From: RYN-230 sp963718305
GTDB taxonomy: Bacteria; Actinomycetota; Actinomycetes; Streptosporangiales; Streptosporangiaceae
Reading direction: 5' to 3'
DNA length: 64,000 nt
Assembly (NCBI GenBank): GCA_963718305.1
Contig: CAVQZG010000012.1
Span: forward strand, 62,001-126,000
The notes under the pieces were generated by a model, which worked only from the letters and a program-made list of their open reading frames with translations, was not told where the DNA came from and did no database searches. The position numbers and the translations under genes were made by a program. This document shows positions 63,172 to 64,000 of the stretch, in pieces (positions within the stretch are counted from its first letter, which is position 1; each line of letters begins with the position of its first letter).

Positions 63172-64000
63172 CCCGTCAGCGGGGTCGCCGGCCGGGACCA
63201 CCGGGCCCCGGTCCCGGGTGGCGAACATCAGCCGCAGGGCGGCGATCCAGATCAGCACCGACCCGCTGACGTGGATCCAGACCAGCCCGGCCGGGAGACC
63301 GCTGAAGTACTGGGAGTAGCCGATGACGCCCTGCAGCCCGACCAGCCCGAGCACCAGCCACCCCAGCCGGCGCACCCGCCGCGGCGCACCGGTCAGCTGC
63401 AGGCACACCGCGAGCACGGCGACCAGGGTGCCCAGCATCCAGCCGATGTCCGCGTGCAGCTGGGTCACGCCCTCCAGCGGCAGGTGGTAGCGCGGTACGT
63501 AGGAGGGCCGGCTTCCGGCGTGCGGCACGAACGTCGACCCGGCCAGCGGCCCGGTGCCGGTGACCACGGTGCCGGCCGCGAGCATCAGCGCCACCACGGG
63601 TACCAGGGCCACCGACAGCACCCGCAGGTCCGCCCGGACCAGCCTGGTCGCGGGCCGGTCCCCTTCGGCGCAGCGGGACCAGAGCGTCACCGCCAGCGCC
63701 AGGATCGTGCTGGACAGCAGGAAGTGGAGCGAGACGGCGGCCGGGTTGAGGTTGGTGAGCACCACGATCCCGCCCAGCACCGCCTGGGCCACCACGCCGA
63801 GCGGCTGGGCGGCGGCCAGCCAGACCAGGCCCCGCCGCCGGGTCCCGGCCGGGCGGAACCGCCAGGCCGTGACCATGACCAGCACGGCCACCACCATGAC
63901 GGCGAAGGTCAGCATCCGGTTGGTGAACTCGATGTAGGTGTGGACCATGGGGTCACCGCGGGTATGCGCCGCGACCAGGCTGCTGGAGGTGCAGTCCGGC
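63127..64000 (-). CDS. ctaA: Heme A synthase CtaA/Cox15-type, partial at the right edge
   Basis: Oxidises haem O to haem A for cytochrome c oxidase. The frame continues through the window edge, so the N-terminus is missing; the visible 290 codons begin within PDCTSSSLVAAHTRGDPMVHTYIEFTNRMLTF, an extracellular loop and the second-helix motif with conserved Glu and haem-ligand His. Further haem ligands lie in VSLHFLLSS, TQLHADIG and WIHVSGSVLIW. Seven hydrophobic segments are visible. The ATG at 63948 is internal. In mycobacteria ctaA also lies near the tkt-tal-zwf-opcA operon. Confidence 0.9.
   Translation of the reverse strand, partial: PDCTSSSLVAAHTRGDPMVHTYIEFTNRMLTFAVMVVAVLVMVTAWRFRPAGTRRRGLVWLAAAQPLGVVAQAVLGGIVVLTNLNPAAVSLHFLLSSTILALAVTLWSRCAEGDRPATRLVRADLRVLSVALVPVVALMLAAGTVVTGTGPLAGSTFVPHAGSRPSYVPRYHLPLEGVTQLHADIGWMLGTLVAVLAVCLQLTGAPRRVRRLGWLVLGLVGLQGVIGYSQYFSGLPAGLVWIHVSGSVLIWIAALRLMFATRDRGPVVPAGDPADGLGSVGGTVTVPAKT

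Overview
The window is chromosomal DNA from a very GC-rich actinomycete (phylum Actinomycetota). The lineage is shown by gene content: a complete egtABCD ergothioneine block, a WhiB regulator, WhiA, RbpA, an Lsr2-like protein, a GarA-type FHA protein, FtsR- and bifunctional-nuclease-type genes, OpcA, and frequent GTG starts with ATGA/GTGA overlaps. Two stretches follow gene orders I know from mycobacteria: pgsA2-garA-ftsR-bfn-merR-gcvB, and uvrC-rapZ-yvcK-whiA-gap-pgk-tpi-secG together with opcA-zwf-tal-tkt and ctaA. The genus cannot be named from this sequence alone.

Layout. 0-2.4 kb: partial membrane protein, divergent MarR regulator, flavin disulfide oxidoreductase. 2.5-7.1 kb: egtABCD, which builds ergothioneine up to the sulfoxide stage; no egtE is visible. 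7.3-11.2 kb: phosphopantetheinyl transferase, thiolase, cation/proton antiporter, cysteine-free HesB-like protein. 11.3-13.05 kb: a DGPF/YCII protein and an ECF42-type sigma factor behind a candidate autoregulated promoter. 13.1-16.5 kb: CDP-alcohol phosphatidyltransferase and a nucleotidyltransferase fused to a degenerate phosphomutase domain, ending in a 34-bp tandem repeat. 17-23 kb: garA-like, ftsR-like, bifunctional nuclease, MerR, then a glycine riboswitch and gcvP. 23.2-29.3 kb: ROK protein, then overlapping uvrC-rapZ-yvcK-whiA. 29.4-33.2 kb: gap-pgk-tpiA-secG-rbpA, closed by a strong terminator.

33.4-44 kb is a mixed region: glutamate decarboxylase, LigC-type ligase, a UvrA-like ABC protein, VOC protein, pyrimidine reductase, GlgX and an AidB-like acyl-CoA dehydrogenase. 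44-47.7 kb is an assimilatory sulfur operon on the minus strand (sulfite reductase, 53-aa zinc-ribbon protein, APS reductase, chelatase), preceded by a 28-codon RRHVDL-type leader peptide. 48-54.8 kb holds WhiB, a repeat-rich disordered protein, Lsr2-like, MscS, a broken acetate transporter, an RCK-domain ion channel and a DUF1707 protein. 54.8-61.7 kb is the pentose-phosphate operon tkt-tal-zwf-opcA-pgl. The right edge has a PrsW protease and a partial heme A synthase.

An important property of this sequence is that six genes are interrupted by frameshifts: gcvP, the disordered protein, the acetate transporter, the RCK channel, opcA and tal. Most lie between 49 and 59 kb. Several are core metabolic genes that are intact on both sides of a one-base slip, so assembly or sequencing error is more likely than gene decay. 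I see no CRISPR array, tRNA, rRNA, insertion sequence or prophage.
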